The notes: a model not told the origin generated them from the sequence alone. Counted from the stretch's first letter, positions 29,077 to 39,970 are shown. The stretch is DNA of 64,000 bases from an uncultured Lachnospiraceae bacterium (GCA_947588845.1 CANQAR010000004.1:1-64000), one strand, 5' to 3'. Numbers and translations are program-made.

Positions 29077-30528
29077 TTATTCTGTATAATTCACTGCGTC
29101 GTCAAACAGCTTCTCGACTTCCTTCGACGGCTCCTCCGTGCAGAGCGTCACGATCACCGCCGCGATCAGGCTGATGATGAACCCAGGCGCAAGCTCATAG
29201 ATTCCGGTTGAGGAAAGGAACATGTACCAGCCGCCGTCCACCAGAGCGCCGACCACGATGCCGGCCACAGCGCCTTTGAAGTTAAACCGTCTCCAGAAGA
29301 GGCTGAGCATGATCGTCGGACCGAAGGCGGAACCGAACATTCCCCAGGCATTCGACACCAGGTCCATGATGGAGCCTGCATTCGGGTTGGACGCGATCAG
29401 CAGAGCCGCAACCGCGATCACAAGAACGACCACACGGCCGATCCAGAGCATTTCCTTGTCGCTGGATTTTCCCTTGCGGAATATCGGCTTGTAGACGTCG
29501 CTCGCGAACGCTGACGCCGCCGCGAGGAGCTGGCTGTCCGCTGTACTCATCGACGCCGCAAGGACTGCCGACAGCAGAATACCGGAGATAATGCCCGGGA
29601 AGATCCGGCGCACGATCTCGATAAATACAAGAGAGTTCTGGTTGATCTGCTCGTCATAGCCAAGGAACATACGGCCGATGATACCGATCAGAGCCGCGAA
29701 GATAACGATCAGGATCGTCCAGGTAATTCCAATCTTCGCAGACTTTTTCAGATCCTTCTGTGATTTCAGTGACATAAAGCGGATGATGATGTGCGGCATT
29801 CCAAAATATCCGAAGCCCCACGCAAGACCGGAAATAATTGCCTTCCAGTCGGAGAACGCGTCCCAGTAACCTGCCTGGATCTCACTGCCCGCTCCCGTAT
29901 CGAGCAGAGCCGCCGCAAAGATCGGCGCGATCAGCATGGCGCCAAGGATCAGCAGGCCCTGGAAAAAGTCGGTCCAGCACACCGCTGAAAATCCGCCGAG
30001 GAACGTATAGCCGACGATAATAACCGCCGCAAGATACATGGCTGTCTGCGCATCCATACCGATAACGGTATTGAACAGTGTACCGCAGGCCTTCACACTG
30101 GAAGCCGCGTAAACCGTATACGCGACAAGGAACACGATCGCGCAGATCACCTGAAGCGCATGTGACTTTGAGAGGAAGCGGTTCGCCAGATACTGCGGTA
30201 CCGTGATGGAATCATTCGCAACGATGGAGAAACGGCGAAGTCTCGGAGCTTCCAGAATCCAGCTGACCGTATAGCCGATCGCGAGTCCGACCGGAATCCA
30301 TACCTGGCCGACGCCGAGCGCATAGATGGAAGTCGGAAGACCCATGAGCACCCAGGCGCTCATATCCGACGCTCCTGCCGAGAGAGCCGTTACCCACGGA
30401 CCCATCTCACGGTCGCCGAGAAAATACGTTTTCTCACCGCCGTTTTTGTTCTTAATAAAAAAGAACAGGCCGATCCCCAGCATAAATGCGAGGTAAATAA
30501 TGAATACAACAACTTCTGACATTTTCAT
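29077..30528 (-). CDS. putP: Sodium/proline symporter
   Basis: SSS family; YFLGDREMGPWVTALSAGASDMSAWVLMGLPTSIYALGVGQVWIPVGL; GGAG SD before ATG 30528. Confidence 0.9.
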   Translation of the reverse strand: MKMSEVVVFIIYLAFMLGIGLFFFIKNKNGGEKTYFLGDREMGPWVTALSAGASDMSAWVLMGLPTSIYALGVGQVWIPVGLAIGYTVSWILEAPRLRRFSIVANDSITVPQYLANRFLSKSHALQVICAIVFLVAYTVYAASSVKACGTLFNTVIGMDAQTAMYLAAVIIVGYTFLGGFSAVCWTDFFQGLLILGAMLIAPIFAAALLDTGAGSEIQAGYWDAFSDWKAIISGLAWGFGYFGMPHIIIRFMSLKSQKDLKKSAKIGITWTILIVIFAALIGIIGRMFLGYDEQINQNSLVFIEIVRRIFPGIISGILLSAVLAASMSTADSQLLAAASAFASDVYKPIFRKGKSSDKEMLWIGRVVVLVIAVAALLIASNPNAGSIMDLVSNAWGMFGSAFGPTIMLSLFWRRFNFKGAVAGIVVGALVDGGWYMFLSSTGIYELAPGFIISLIAAVIVTLCTEEPSKEVEKLFDDAVNYTE

Positions 30529-30674
30529 AAACAAGACTCCTGACTATTATGTAGTATTGTGAAACTCTGCGCTACTGTCACTCTCTTCTGTCATGATCAG
30601 CAGCAGCACTCCGCGAGGCAGACACAGTGTGAACTGCCTGCCGCAAATCCATCCGCCAACTGTCCTGCGGACTT

Positions 30675-31511
30675 TCATCTGTGATGCTGCGGCGCCTCAT
30701 GCCGCCAGGCATCCGCGCGCGTTGCCGGAAACAATGTGCCCGCGCTGCCTCCCTTCAAAATCTCATACAGCGCTTCCGGGTTTTTCCCGTTCATGATGAC
30801 GACATCCGTCCCGTTCGCAGTGGCCGTTTCAGCCGCATGCAGCTTTGTCTTTACCCCCGCCGCGCCGCGCCGCGAACCGCGCGTCGCCGTGTACGAGTAG
30901 ACGGTCTCGTCAAACTGTTCAATCCGCTCAATCGGTCTTGCATCCGGAAATTTCCGCGGATCCTTGTCGTAAATGCCGTTGATGTCGGCCAGAATGACGA
31001 GCCTTTTTGCCTTGCAGAGCGTGGCGACAACGGCTGAGAGAAGATCATTGTCCCCGAATGAATGATCCGCTGACTCAATCTCCGAGTAATTCACGGAATC
31101 GTTCTCGTTGACGATCGGGATAACCCCCAGCTCCAGAAGGGAATCAAACGTGTTCGTCAGATTCGCTTTCTTTTCCTCCTGCTCCATATCCTCCGCGTTC
31201 AGAAGAATCTGGGCAATCGTCTTGTCGTAATCTCCGAAAAACCGGTCATAGAGATAAAGCAGGCTGCACTGTCCCACTGCGGAAACCGCCTGTTTCATGC
31301 GCAGGCTGTTTGGCCTTGATTTCAGCTTCAGCTTGTTCACGCCGGCGGCAATCGCCCCGGAGGATACCAGAATCAGCTCATATCCCATATTATGGATATC
31401 CGCGAGCACCCGAATCAGATGCTCCATGCTGCGCAGATCACTTTTCCCGACCTCGTTCATCAAAGTGGACGTTCCGATCTTCATGACAATTCTGTTCTGG
31501 TATAATCCCAT
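30675..31511 (-). CDS. proB: Glutamate 5-kinase (no PUA domain)
   Basis: VMKIGTSTLMNE, ILVSSGAIAAGVNKL, IPIVNENDSVNYSEI, GDNDLLSAVVATLCKAKRLVILADINGIYDKDPR. Confidence 0.92.
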   Translation of the reverse strand: MGLYQNRIVMKIGTSTLMNEVGKSDLRSMEHLIRVLADIHNMGYELILVSSGAIAAGVNKLKLKSRPNSLRMKQAVSAVGQCSLLYLYDRFFGDYDKTIAQILLNAEDMEQEEKKANLTNTFDSLLELGVIPIVNENDSVNYSEIESADHSFGDNDLLSAVVATLCKAKRLVILADINGIYDKDPRKFPDARPIERIEQFDETVYSYTATRGSRRGAAGVKTKLHAAETATANGTDVVIMNGKNPEALYEILKGGSAGTLFPATRADAWRHEAPQHHR

Positions 31512-31765
31512 GACTCTGCTCCTTTGCATCTTTTCTGCGGGGGAAGTTAATGTCCTGAAAACAAAACTGCCCTTGCAATTCGCACTGTGGTAGTGTAGCA
31601 TAAGAAAGTGAATTATAAAAGCGAATGTTTGTCATAAGATCCATGACAAAATCAGATATATCAGATAAAAAAATGTTTGCTGACGCAGACCCGAATCCCA
31701 CGCGCAGGATTCGCAGGTGGATTCTGAACAAAAATCAACCCGGAAAGGATGTGACGTGACGTTTT

Positions 31766-32632
31766 ATGGATATGAACATTCAGAAATATCTTGCTTTCAT
31801 CAAAACCGTGGAATACGGAAGCTTCACGAAGGCGGCGGACGCCCTGAACTACTCCCAGTCAGGAATCAGCCGCATGATTCACGACCTCGAAAAGGAATGG
31901 AAAGTTTCCCTTCTTGAACGTGGAAGAGCAGGCGTAAAGCTGACCTCGGACGGCCTGCAGCTTCTTCCCTTTGTAAAAAATGTATGTATGGAATATCAGC
32001 GGCTGCAGATTCAAATCGACGACCTGAATGGCATGCAGTCCGGCCTGATCCGCATCGGCGCCTTCTCAAGCGTGGCGACGCACTGGCTGCCCAACATCAT
32101 CGCGGAATTTCAGAAAGATTATCCGAATATCGACTATGAACTGCTGGTCGGCGATTACACGGAAATCGAGCAGTGGATCCTGGACGGACGCGTGGACTGC
32201 GGTTTTCTCTGTCTGCCCGCTCACCCGGACCTTGAGACGATTTTCCTCGAACAGGAGCGTCTGCTTGTAATTCTTCCGGAAAACCACGCGCTCGCGGACT
32301 ATGACCGGTTCCCGGTGACGGAATTGTGCAGCGAACCGTTCCTGCTGCTCGAAAAAGGCGGCAAGTCAGAAATTTCCGAAATCTTTGAGCGCTGGGATCT
32401 GAATCCGAAAATTCATTTCACGACATGGGACGATTCTGCCATCATGGCAATGACAGAAAGCGGCCTGGGCATCAGCATTCTGCCAGAACTCAGCCTGCGC
32501 CGGATTCCTTATCATATCGCCGCAAAGGAACTCGATGTCCCGGCCTACCGGAACATCGGCCTCGCCCTGCGCAGCAGGAAAACCGCGTCGCTCGCAGTCA
32601 AACGCTTTCTGGACTACGTGCAGTACCGGTGA
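31766..32632 (+). CDS. LysR family transcriptional regulator
   Basis: N-terminal HTH (YLAFIKTVEYGSFTKAADALNYSQSGISRMIHDLEKEWKVSLLERGRAGVKLT) and LysR substrate-binding domain. Confidence 0.93.
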   Translation: MDMNIQKYLAFIKTVEYGSFTKAADALNYSQSGISRMIHDLEKEWKVSLLERGRAGVKLTSDGLQLLPFVKNVCMEYQRLQIQIDDLNGMQSGLIRIGAFSSVATHWLPNIIAEFQKDYPNIDYELLVGDYTEIEQWILDGRVDCGFLCLPAHPDLETIFLEQERLLVILPENHALADYDRFPVTELCSEPFLLLEKGGKSEISEIFERWDLNPKIHFTTWDDSAIMAMTESGLGISILPELSLRRIPYHIAAKELDVPAYRNIGLALRSRKTASLAVKRFLDYVQYR

Positions 32633-32671
32633 TCTCCATGTGTTATTGTTCACTCCGTGCCCAGTAACATA

Positions 32672-32711
32672 CAGTTTGGGCATGCAAATTCGCTTCGCGA
32701 AGCCCAAACTG
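32672..32711. repeat. Inverted repeat (hairpin) downstream of the LysR gene
   Basis: CAGTTTGGGC / GCCCAAACTG. Confidence 0.6.
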
Positions 32712-32849
32712 TCATTTGACTCATGTTCTTACGGCCTCAGCAGCAAGTGCTTCGGCCTGGTCTGAACTGTAACCTTCATGTTTCATTTCCAGTGCTGTTT
32801 CAGATTCCGGCGATCTGCGGCAGACCGCTTTTGTTCCCGGCTACATGGA

Positions 32850-33047
32850 TCATGAAGCTTCCTGTCTCAATTCCCTCTTCCTGCGCGTCATCATGCCGCC
32901 GATCCGGCCTGTTTCCTTTGCCGTCAGCGCTTTCCATCCATCGTTTTTCACCTTCTCGAGAAGACCCAGTTCCTCCGCGATCTCATATTTCAGCCGGTCA
33001 TCCGGACTGAGCTCCTCCCACACAATTTTTCTGTTCTTTTCCGACAT
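32850..33047 (-). CDS. Alpha/beta-type small acid-soluble spore protein (SASP)
   Basis: LKYEIAEELGLLEKVKNDGWKALTAKETGRIGGMMTRRKRE matches the KYEIA-ELG...L(T/S)..ETG.(I/V)GG.M consensus; AAAGGAG SD. Confidence 0.8.
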   Translation of the reverse strand: MSEKNRKIVWEELSPDDRLKYEIAEELGLLEKVKNDGWKALTAKETGRIGGMMTRRKRELRQEAS

Positions 33048-33186
33048 AAAAACCATACTCCTTTCTCTGCCCTTCATGTTTCCTTTCTGCGAGCTGCTTC
33101 AGATAGGAGTATGGTCTGTTTTTTGAAAATTATACACAGTAAACTTTCATGCCCTCGTTGCGGGCATCACCTGCCGCCTGGAGAAT

Positions 33187-33369
33187 TTAATACGGCTCCT
33201 CCGGTATGATAAACACCGCCAGAATATAGAACAGTACGCCCACATGCATCAGCCCCAGAATGACAAACACCAGCCTGACGATCGTAGCGTCAAGATTAAA
33301 ATACTGTCCCAGGCCCCCGCATACTCCGAACAGTTTGCGGTCTTCTTTTGATCTGTATAATTTTTTCAT
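33187..33369 (-). CDS. PspC domain protein
   Basis: MKKLYRSKEDRKLFGVCGGLGQYFNLDATIVRLVFVIL...YILAVFIIPEEP. Confidence 0.9.
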   Translation of the reverse strand: MKKLYRSKEDRKLFGVCGGLGQYFNLDATIVRLVFVILGLMHVGVLFYILAVFIIPEEPY

Positions 33370-33468
33370 ATTTCTCATTCCTCCTTCATTCTTTTTGTGC
33401 TGTCAAAACCGTTACCCATCCGGTCTGTCTCTGTCGTCAGCCTTTCCTGAAGACTGAATTCCCCAGTA

Positions 33469-34353
33469 CTATTCCTCTGTAAAAGCCAGCGTCACGGATC
33501 CCACCCCGCAGGATATTTTGACTTCGCGGTCTGCGTCATGGTCCACCTTCCTTTTTGCTCCGCTCACCGCATACTCTGTTCCATATGTCATACTTTCCCC
33601 CGGACGCTGCGCGTCCGCACTGTCATACTGGTTCTGCTGATCGGTTTCGGTATTCCCCTCCGGCATCCGGACACCTTTATTCACCGTGATGTCCCCGACG
33701 CCGCAGTCCAGTTTGTAATCAAAATCCGTCTCCGTCCCCATAAGCAGAAGCGAGACGTCCCCAACGCCGCACTCAATTTTCAGCTCATCACGTACATCCA
33801 TGCGCAGCGTACAGTTTCCAATTCCGCAGTCAACATCCGCTTCATCACAGACAAGAATTCCATCTTCCATCAGGATATCACCGACGCCGGAATCAATCTC
33901 AAGTCCGTTAAGCACCGCGCTCTCAGGAAATAAAATCTCAAGACAGGCATTTTCTTTCTGAGAATTCCAGGACAGAAACTGGCCGCCCCCGGATTTGATT
34001 TTCAGCACTCCGCCGGATTCCCTGCATTTGAAGTCCGAAGGAAGCCGATAGCCTGTAACTTTCCATTCTTCTCTCTCCCAGGGAACCAGCCTGCATTCCA
34101 TCGCGGAAATATCAAGACTCAGCTCATCGATTTCAACCCCTCGATAACTCTGCTCGAATTCAATGTCATCCTGCGTCAGCTGTGAAAAATTTACGCCGGA
34201 TGGATGAGCCGTCACATACGATCTGCCTGACTGGATCACCTGCGCGAAATCACTTCCGCTGAAACCAAGACAAAAACTGGCAATACAGAATGCGCCGCCG
34301 ATCACGCCAAAAACAAATGCCGCGCCAAGCAGCAGCTTCGTCATTTTTTTCAC
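33469..34353 (-). CDS. DUF4097-type beta-strand repeat protein
   Basis: Repeated DxGxGD(I/V) motifs (IDSGVGDILMEDG, VDCGIGNCTLR, IECGVGDVSLLL, LDCGVGDITVN). Confidence 0.85.
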   Translation of the reverse strand: MKKMTKLLLGAAFVFGVIGGAFCIASFCLGFSGSDFAQVIQSGRSYVTAHPSGVNFSQLTQDDIEFEQSYRGVEIDELSLDISAMECRLVPWEREEWKVTGYRLPSDFKCRESGGVLKIKSGGGQFLSWNSQKENACLEILFPESAVLNGLEIDSGVGDILMEDGILVCDEADVDCGIGNCTLRMDVRDELKIECGVGDVSLLLMGTETDFDYKLDCGVGDITVNKGVRMPEGNTETDQQNQYDSADAQRPGESMTYGTEYAVSGAKRKVDHDADREVKISCGVGSVTLAFTEE

Positions 34354-35468
34354 AAGCGCTCCCTCCTGTCCCTGAAAATTCTGTCAAACAGTTCTCGCAG
34401 CCACTCAAAACCTGTCCGAACGATGTCCCGGATCAGGCGGATCATCCACGGAACCGCCGTGCCGCATCCCCATTTGGTCAGCAGGAGCAGAAGCATGGCC
34501 AGCGCCAGCAGAAGAAATCCGCCGCCGATCGACATCAGACTGACTGCCGGAGCTGTCCAGTCCGCCGCACCGGAAAGAATCAGGGCGATTCCTCCTCCAA
34601 AGACCCCCAGCGCTGCCGCAAAAGCAGCGGCAACCAGACCGAACACGCCTCCAAAAATGCCAAAAATTCCTCCAAGAATGCCCCCTACGATCGAAAACCC
34701 GGCTCCTATCACAGTCCCGGCCGCCGGAAGGCCAAAAAAGAGAATCAGCAGAAAAATAATCAGTCCCCTGTTCCCATTGTCAGTCCGGCCGCCGGATCTC
34801 CCATGACCCACAACTTCACCTTCCCAGACATCATCTGCCCCGCCGGACTGCCGGCCTTTTGATCCCTTGTACTCCCACCAGCGCGGCTCTCCGGCATTTT
34901 GCCGGTCTCTTCGCCCCTGATACTTCTCGTATCTTTCTCTGGCACGCTCCGATCTCCGTTCCTGACGTTCCCTGGTACGTTCCGACCTTTGTTCCTGTCT
35001 GCCGCCGCACTGTCCCCGGGCACGCTCAAACCGCTGCTCCCGCTCCTTTCTCCACTTGCTCCATTCCTCCCGGCAGCTCTTTCCTTCTTTTTCAAAAGAG
35101 GTCCATCCGCTGTCTTCAGCTTCTCTCTCCCTCTTCGCATCCCTGGCGTTCCCGGATTCAGAATCTCCACAGATTTCTCCATCCACAGTCACGATTTCGG
35201 CATACTGATCCGGCACATGATAAGCTTCCCGGAAACGCTCATCCTGATACCCTCGCTCCGTAAACTCCCCCTGCCCGCTCTCCGAAAGCCCCGCTCTGAT
35301 CTCAGCCGCCACTTTTTCCGGACTGCCCAGCCTCCCGGCAATCTCCTCATCCTGCAGACCGGCTTCATCAAGATAATCCCGGTAATATCCGACCGCTTCC
35401 TCCCTCTCATCATCCGGCAGGTCAGAAAGCAGATATTCCAGCTCCTTCAAAAATTCTTCTTTTTTCAT
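34350..35468 (-). CDS. DUF1700 (HAAS-like) membrane protein with Arg/Glu-rich insertion
   Basis: MKKEEFLKELEYLLSDLPDDEREEAVGYYRDYLDEAG; overlaps neighbours by ATGA. Confidence 0.85.
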   Translation of the reverse strand: MKKEEFLKELEYLLSDLPDDEREEAVGYYRDYLDEAGLQDEEIAGRLGSPEKVAAEIRAGLSESGQGEFTERGYQDERFREAYHVPDQYAEIVTVDGEICGDSESGNARDAKREREAEDSGWTSFEKEGKSCREEWSKWRKEREQRFERARGQCGGRQEQRSERTRERQERRSERARERYEKYQGRRDRQNAGEPRWWEYKGSKGRQSGGADDVWEGEVVGHGRSGGRTDNGNRGLIIFLLILFFGLPAAGTVIGAGFSIVGGILGGIFGIFGGVFGLVAAAFAAALGVFGGGIALILSGAADWTAPAVSLMSIGGGFLLLALAMLLLLLTKWGCGTAVPWMIRLIRDIVRTGFEWLRELFDRIFRDRRERL

Positions 35469-35791
35469 TCCCCGTTCCTCCCTGAAAACAATATCGAAGA
35501 AATCTTCGCAGAATAGCTCTGCCACTCTCCGCGATACATGTTCAGCTGCGCCATTCCCTGCTCTGTCACCTGGTAATACCGTCTGTTTCTTCCCGCGTAT
35601 TCCCTGTCATAGACCGTCAGGCAGCTGTCCTTCTGCAGCCTCCGCAGCACAGGATACAGCGTAGATTCTGAGACCTCGAGCACCTTCCGCATCTCCTGCG
35701 TGATGCGGTAACCGTAAGTCCCTTCCGGCTCCGCGGATACGATCGAAAGGACGATCGCGTCGAGCAGAGCCGCCCCTGTATTAAACACCAT
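35465..35791 (-). CDS. PadR family transcriptional regulator
   Basis: LDAIVLSIVSAEPEGTYGYRITQEMRKVLEVSESTLYPVLRRLQKDSCLTVYDREYAGRNRRYYQVTEQG. Confidence 0.92.
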   Translation of the reverse strand: MVFNTGAALLDAIVLSIVSAEPEGTYGYRITQEMRKVLEVSESTLYPVLRRLQKDSCLTVYDREYAGRNRRYYQVTEQGMAQLNMYRGEWQSYSAKISSILFSGRNGE

Positions 35792-36022
35792 TTTGTCGTC
35801 CTCCTTTTCCTTCCAGCATACTTTGTGCAAAATCTATTATTATTCCTTATTCAATATTATATGTTATATAATATTATCCGGCAGAAACTTTGTCAACACA
35901 TTTCTTGATAAATATTTTATCCATCCAGAAGCGGAAACTCATTGCCTTTATTCTTTTCATGGAATATAATCAAACCGTTCCTGCAGACCAGTTTCCCCGG
36001 AATAATGAGCGGAGCTGATAAA

Positions 36023-37777
36023 ATGTACACAACATCTTCTGATTCAGACAGCAGGCTGTGCCAGCCTTCCATACAGAACCTTCCTGCGGGTTCCGGCGTA
36101 AAATCCGGATCCGCTCTGTCCTCCGGGCAGGTTGTTGTCCTGTCCGGCCAGATCCTTCGTCTGCTGCAGGAAGAATTCATGATCCGTTTTCCGGCATTTC
36201 CGGAAATTTTTGGTCAGCTTACTCCTGTTCCCGCTTTACAGATGGAAACCGTTTCGGCGGCAGTTCCGACAGACAGAAAACTCCAGGAAATTTCCAGCAA
36301 AAACGGGACTCCGGACGAAACATTCCAAATGAAAAACAATTCTACAGCAGAAACCTGCAAAAAAATTCCCCGCATGGAAGCAGCCCTCGGAACGGACGGC
36401 AGTCATCTGTACTACGAACCGACTCTGCTCTGCGCAGAATTTCTTCAGTCCCCGGACCGGCTGAAGCACGCTTATCTGCACGTCCACGTGCACTGTCTCT
36501 GTCTGCACATGTTCCAGGACCAAAGCTGTCAGGAACGCCTGAGAAGAACCTCTCAGAACTGCACTGAGATTTTTGATACATCTCCGCCTCCTGCCCATAA
36601 GGAACAACAGCATTCGCAGGAATACACGGACCAGCGGGAAATTTCCGGGTATGAAAAAAGACAGGACAAAAATACGGAAGCCGAAAATCGGAAAAATCTG
36701 TGGGATCAGGCATGCGATCTGTCGGCGGAATTTATGACCGGGCTGCTTCTGGAAGAAGATCAGGATCTTTTTGCGGAACAACTATCGTCGGCGATCTCTG
36801 GATTTTCTTCTTTAAATTACCTGGACGCCTCCTTTTTCCTTCCCCTCCTGGAGGCTTCCCCGTCTCTGCAGGAACTCGCCGTACAGTGTTCCCGCGACAC
36901 GCATCGATTCTGGTATGAGGAAGCGCCGGATACAGACGACAGCTTCCCGGAACAGGCCCGCGCTTCAGCAGACGACAATTCCGGCAGAAAATCTGCCGCG
37001 GACGGACATCGTTCTTCCTTTCTCCGGTTACAGGAGACACTTGCAGACAAATGGGTGGATCAGCGCCGCAAACTGAACACGTTTCTGTCGAACGGAGCAG
37101 GTCATAAGAATAAAGAGGCAGGACGAGATACCGAAGACGCCGCTCTGCAGAAGCGGGATGCGATGGATTACCGGAAATTTCTGCACCAGTTCGCAGTCCC
37201 CCGCGAGGAACCCATTCTGGATCCGGACTCTTTTGATTACATTCCGTACTGCTATGGACTGACTTACTATGAGAACATGCCCTTTCTGGAACCACTCGAA
37301 TACAGCGAGGTAAACCGGCTCGACGAACTCGCAATCGCGATCGACACCTCAGGCTCCTGTTCCGGCCAGATTGTCCGGCGTTTCCTCGAGGAAACCTGGA
37401 ACATCCTGCGGCAGAAAGAAAACTTCTTCTCGCGGATGCGGCTGCACCTGATCCAGTGCGACTCCATGATACAGGATCACCAGATCTTTACGAGCGTTGA
37501 GCAATGGGAAGAAGCGCTTCCCAGCCTGAAAATCCAGGGACTGGGCAATACGGATTTCCGCCCCGTATTCGACTACCTGAATACTCTGATCCAGAAAAAG
37601 GAAATCCGGCGGCTGCGCGGGCTGCTCTATTTTACCGATGGGGACGGCATTTACCCGCGATCCCGGCCGCCTTTTGACACAGCTTTCGTATTTTTGAACC
37701 GGCGGCTGGAAAAACAGAAAATCCCCGACTGGGGAATCCGGCTGAATCTGGATCTGCCGGATATATACGAAAGATAA
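36023..37777 (+). CDS. VWA-like (DUF2201-type) protein
   Basis: LAIAIDTSGSCSGQIVRRFLEE (MIDAS DxSxS), LLYFTDGDGIYP, N-terminal LKHAYLHVHVHCLCLHMF region. Confidence 0.75.
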   Translation: MYTTSSDSDSRLCQPSIQNLPAGSGVKSGSALSSGQVVVLSGQILRLLQEEFMIRFPAFPEIFGQLTPVPALQMETVSAAVPTDRKLQEISSKNGTPDETFQMKNNSTAETCKKIPRMEAALGTDGSHLYYEPTLLCAEFLQSPDRLKHAYLHVHVHCLCLHMFQDQSCQERLRRTSQNCTEIFDTSPPPAHKEQQHSQEYTDQREISGYEKRQDKNTEAENRKNLWDQACDLSAEFMTGLLLEEDQDLFAEQLSSAISGFSSLNYLDASFFLPLLEASPSLQELAVQCSRDTHRFWYEEAPDTDDSFPEQARASADDNSGRKSAADGHRSSFLRLQETLADKWVDQRRKLNTFLSNGAGHKNKEAGRDTEDAALQKRDAMDYRKFLHQFAVPREEPILDPDSFDYIPYCYGLTYYENMPFLEPLEYSEVNRLDELAIAIDTSGSCSGQIVRRFLEETWNILRQKENFFSRMRLHLIQCDSMIQDHQIFTSVEQWEEALPSLKIQGLGNTDFRPVFDYLNTLIQKKEIRRLRGLLYFTDGDGIYPRSRPPFDTAFVFLNRRLEKQKIPDWGIRLNLDLPDIYER

Positions 37778-38037
37778 GCCCTGACTGAAATATTATCTCC
37801 GCGTACAATAAACCGGACAATATATCTGCACAGATATCGGATAACACGAATTTTTCAGCATGATAATTTTGAGTTCAGAACTCGCCCACAAATTCTGCGC
37901 GCAGGATTCGGATCTGCAGATCTTGTGCACAGGATTCAGAACTGCGTCAGCAGACACTTTCAGACAGGTATCAATGGCACCCGGAGCCTTCGCGAAACGT
38001 ATATCAGACGAGAAAGTAACCCACGAGGATAATTACT

Positions 38038-39816
38038 ATGAATATAAGAGAAGCGAAAGAAGAAATTAAACATACTCTGCTGGCCTACACAGCCAGAAAC
38101 GCCCGGGGAGGCTACGCGATTCCGCCCCGCCACCAGCGGCCGGTCCTTTTGATCGGTCCTCCCGGCATCGGCAAGACAGCCGTCATGCAGCAGGCCGCCC
38201 AGGAATGCGGCGTCGGATTCGTCTCCTACACAATGACACATCACACACGCCAGAGTGCTGTAGGACTTCCGTTTATCAAAAGCCGCACCTTCGACGGACA
38301 GGAATATTCCATCACGGAATATACGATGAGCGAGATCATCGCCTCCGTTTACCGGTGCATGGAGGAAAGCGGCAAAAAAGAAGGACTGCTGTTCCTCGAC
38401 GAGATCAACTGCGTCTCCGAGACACTGGCCCCGACCATGCTGCAGTTTCTGCAGAACAAGACCTTCGGAAGCCACCGCCTGCCGGACGGCTGGGTGCTTG
38501 CCGCCGCCGGGAATCCGCAGGAATACAATAAATCGGTCCGCGAGTTTGACATCGCCACGCTCGACCGCCTGAAATATATCACAGTGGAGGCGGATTATGA
38601 CGCATGGCGCGCCTATGCTCTCGAAGCCGGCATCCATGGCTCCATCCTCGCTTACCTGGATACGCACCGCAACCGGTTTTATATGCTGGAGCAGACTTAC
38701 GCGAGCAAAACTTTCGCGACTGCCCGCGGCTGGGAAGATCTGTCATATCTTCTTCTCCAGTATGAGGCTCTGCATCTTCCCGTGACCCCCGCTTTGATCG
38801 GACAATACCTGCACATGGAAGAACTCGCGCGCGATTTCACCGGTTACTATCAGTTTTTTATCTCCAGAAAAGAAAACCTGCCCGTGACGGCCATGCTTTC
38901 CGGAGATGAAGAAGCCGCGGCGGCCTGTCTCCGGCTGCTGCAAAAGGCGCCGTTCGACGAAAAACTGCTGTTCGTACATCTCTCCCTCTCCTTTCTCGGG
39001 GAAAAGCTGCAGTCCTGGGAACATAAGCAAAAACAGCTTCAGCTCTTTGGCAATGTTCTGGAACGGCTTGACCGCTTCCAGAAACAGCAAAAGCTGTCCT
39101 CCCTGGCTGCGGCGGTCAGACCCTTTCTGGAAAAGGAAGAAGAAATACTCTCGATCCGGCATCAGCACGGCCTGTCCTCCGATGAGGAAATCCAGAATAC
39201 GCGGCAGATCCTGTACGAGCTCCGGGATCTCGCGTACCGCTGCCGCAGCGCGGTACCCGTATTCAGATCTGACAGTTCCGGCGTCCTTCCTCCTTGTGGC
39301 AGGGCGTCGTCCAATCCCAAATCCAGCGATGATCAGACGCAGATGCCCGCACCAGCCCCGCTCTGCCGGAATATCCCGCTGACAGATGAACCTGAAAGCT
39401 GGTTGCCATCTGGTTCCGCAGACAACAATGGTCAGCTGGTTGCTTCGGCCCCGCTCTGTCCGAATATCCCGCTGGCAGACGGATCTGAAAATCATTTGAC
39501 GTCTGATCTTGTCAGGCTGACATCGGACGGATCAGAGGACAGGATTTTCTTTGAAAGAGAGAAAACAGCCCGCCAGGATTCCCTGCGGGCGACGGCGAAC
39601 GAACTTCTCCGTATGCTGGAGCGCTGCGCCTTTCTTTTGGAAAAAGCCGACGGACCGGAACTCACTTTGTTTGTTTCTTCGATTTACCAGAACAAACTGG
39701 CCGTCTCCTTTCTAAAACAACATCCCTCGCCGCTGTTTGACCGGCTGAAAGAACGGCTGCAGTTCGCGTCGCGCGAAGAACAGCTGCGGCAGGCGCTGGA
39801 AAATACCCTGCTGTGA
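38038..39816 (+). CDS. MoxR-like AAA ATPase
   Basis: LLIGPPGIGKTAVMQQAAQ, GLLFLDEINCVSETLAPTMLQFLQNKTFGSHRLPDGWVLAAAGNPQEYNKSVREFDIATLDRLKYI. Confidence 0.88.
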   Translation: MNIREAKEEIKHTLLAYTARNARGGYAIPPRHQRPVLLIGPPGIGKTAVMQQAAQECGVGFVSYTMTHHTRQSAVGLPFIKSRTFDGQEYSITEYTMSEIIASVYRCMEESGKKEGLLFLDEINCVSETLAPTMLQFLQNKTFGSHRLPDGWVLAAAGNPQEYNKSVREFDIATLDRLKYITVEADYDAWRAYALEAGIHGSILAYLDTHRNRFYMLEQTYASKTFATARGWEDLSYLLLQYEALHLPVTPALIGQYLHMEELARDFTGYYQFFISRKENLPVTAMLSGDEEAAAACLRLLQKAPFDEKLLFVHLSLSFLGEKLQSWEHKQKQLQLFGNVLERLDRFQKQQKLSSLAAAVRPFLEKEEEILSIRHQHGLSSDEEIQNTRQILYELRDLAYRCRSAVPVFRSDSSGVLPPCGRASSNPKSSDDQTQMPAPAPLCRNIPLTDEPESWLPSGSADNNGQLVASAPLCPNIPLADGSENHLTSDLVRLTSDGSEDRIFFEREKTARQDSLRATANELLRMLERCAFLLEKADGPELTLFVSSIYQNKLAVSFLKQHPSPLFDRLKERLQFASREEQLRQALENTLL

Positions 39817-39970
39817 TATGAGTATGAGAAATCCTCTTTTCGGAAATACTGAATCTGGAGCGCTGCCCTCTTTCCTCGGATCATGGAACGTCACAGTTCT
39901 GCAGCTCGATGACACGCGAAGCCTGTACAACGTATTTTGATTCGAAAAATGGCAGGGATTCCTTTATCAG

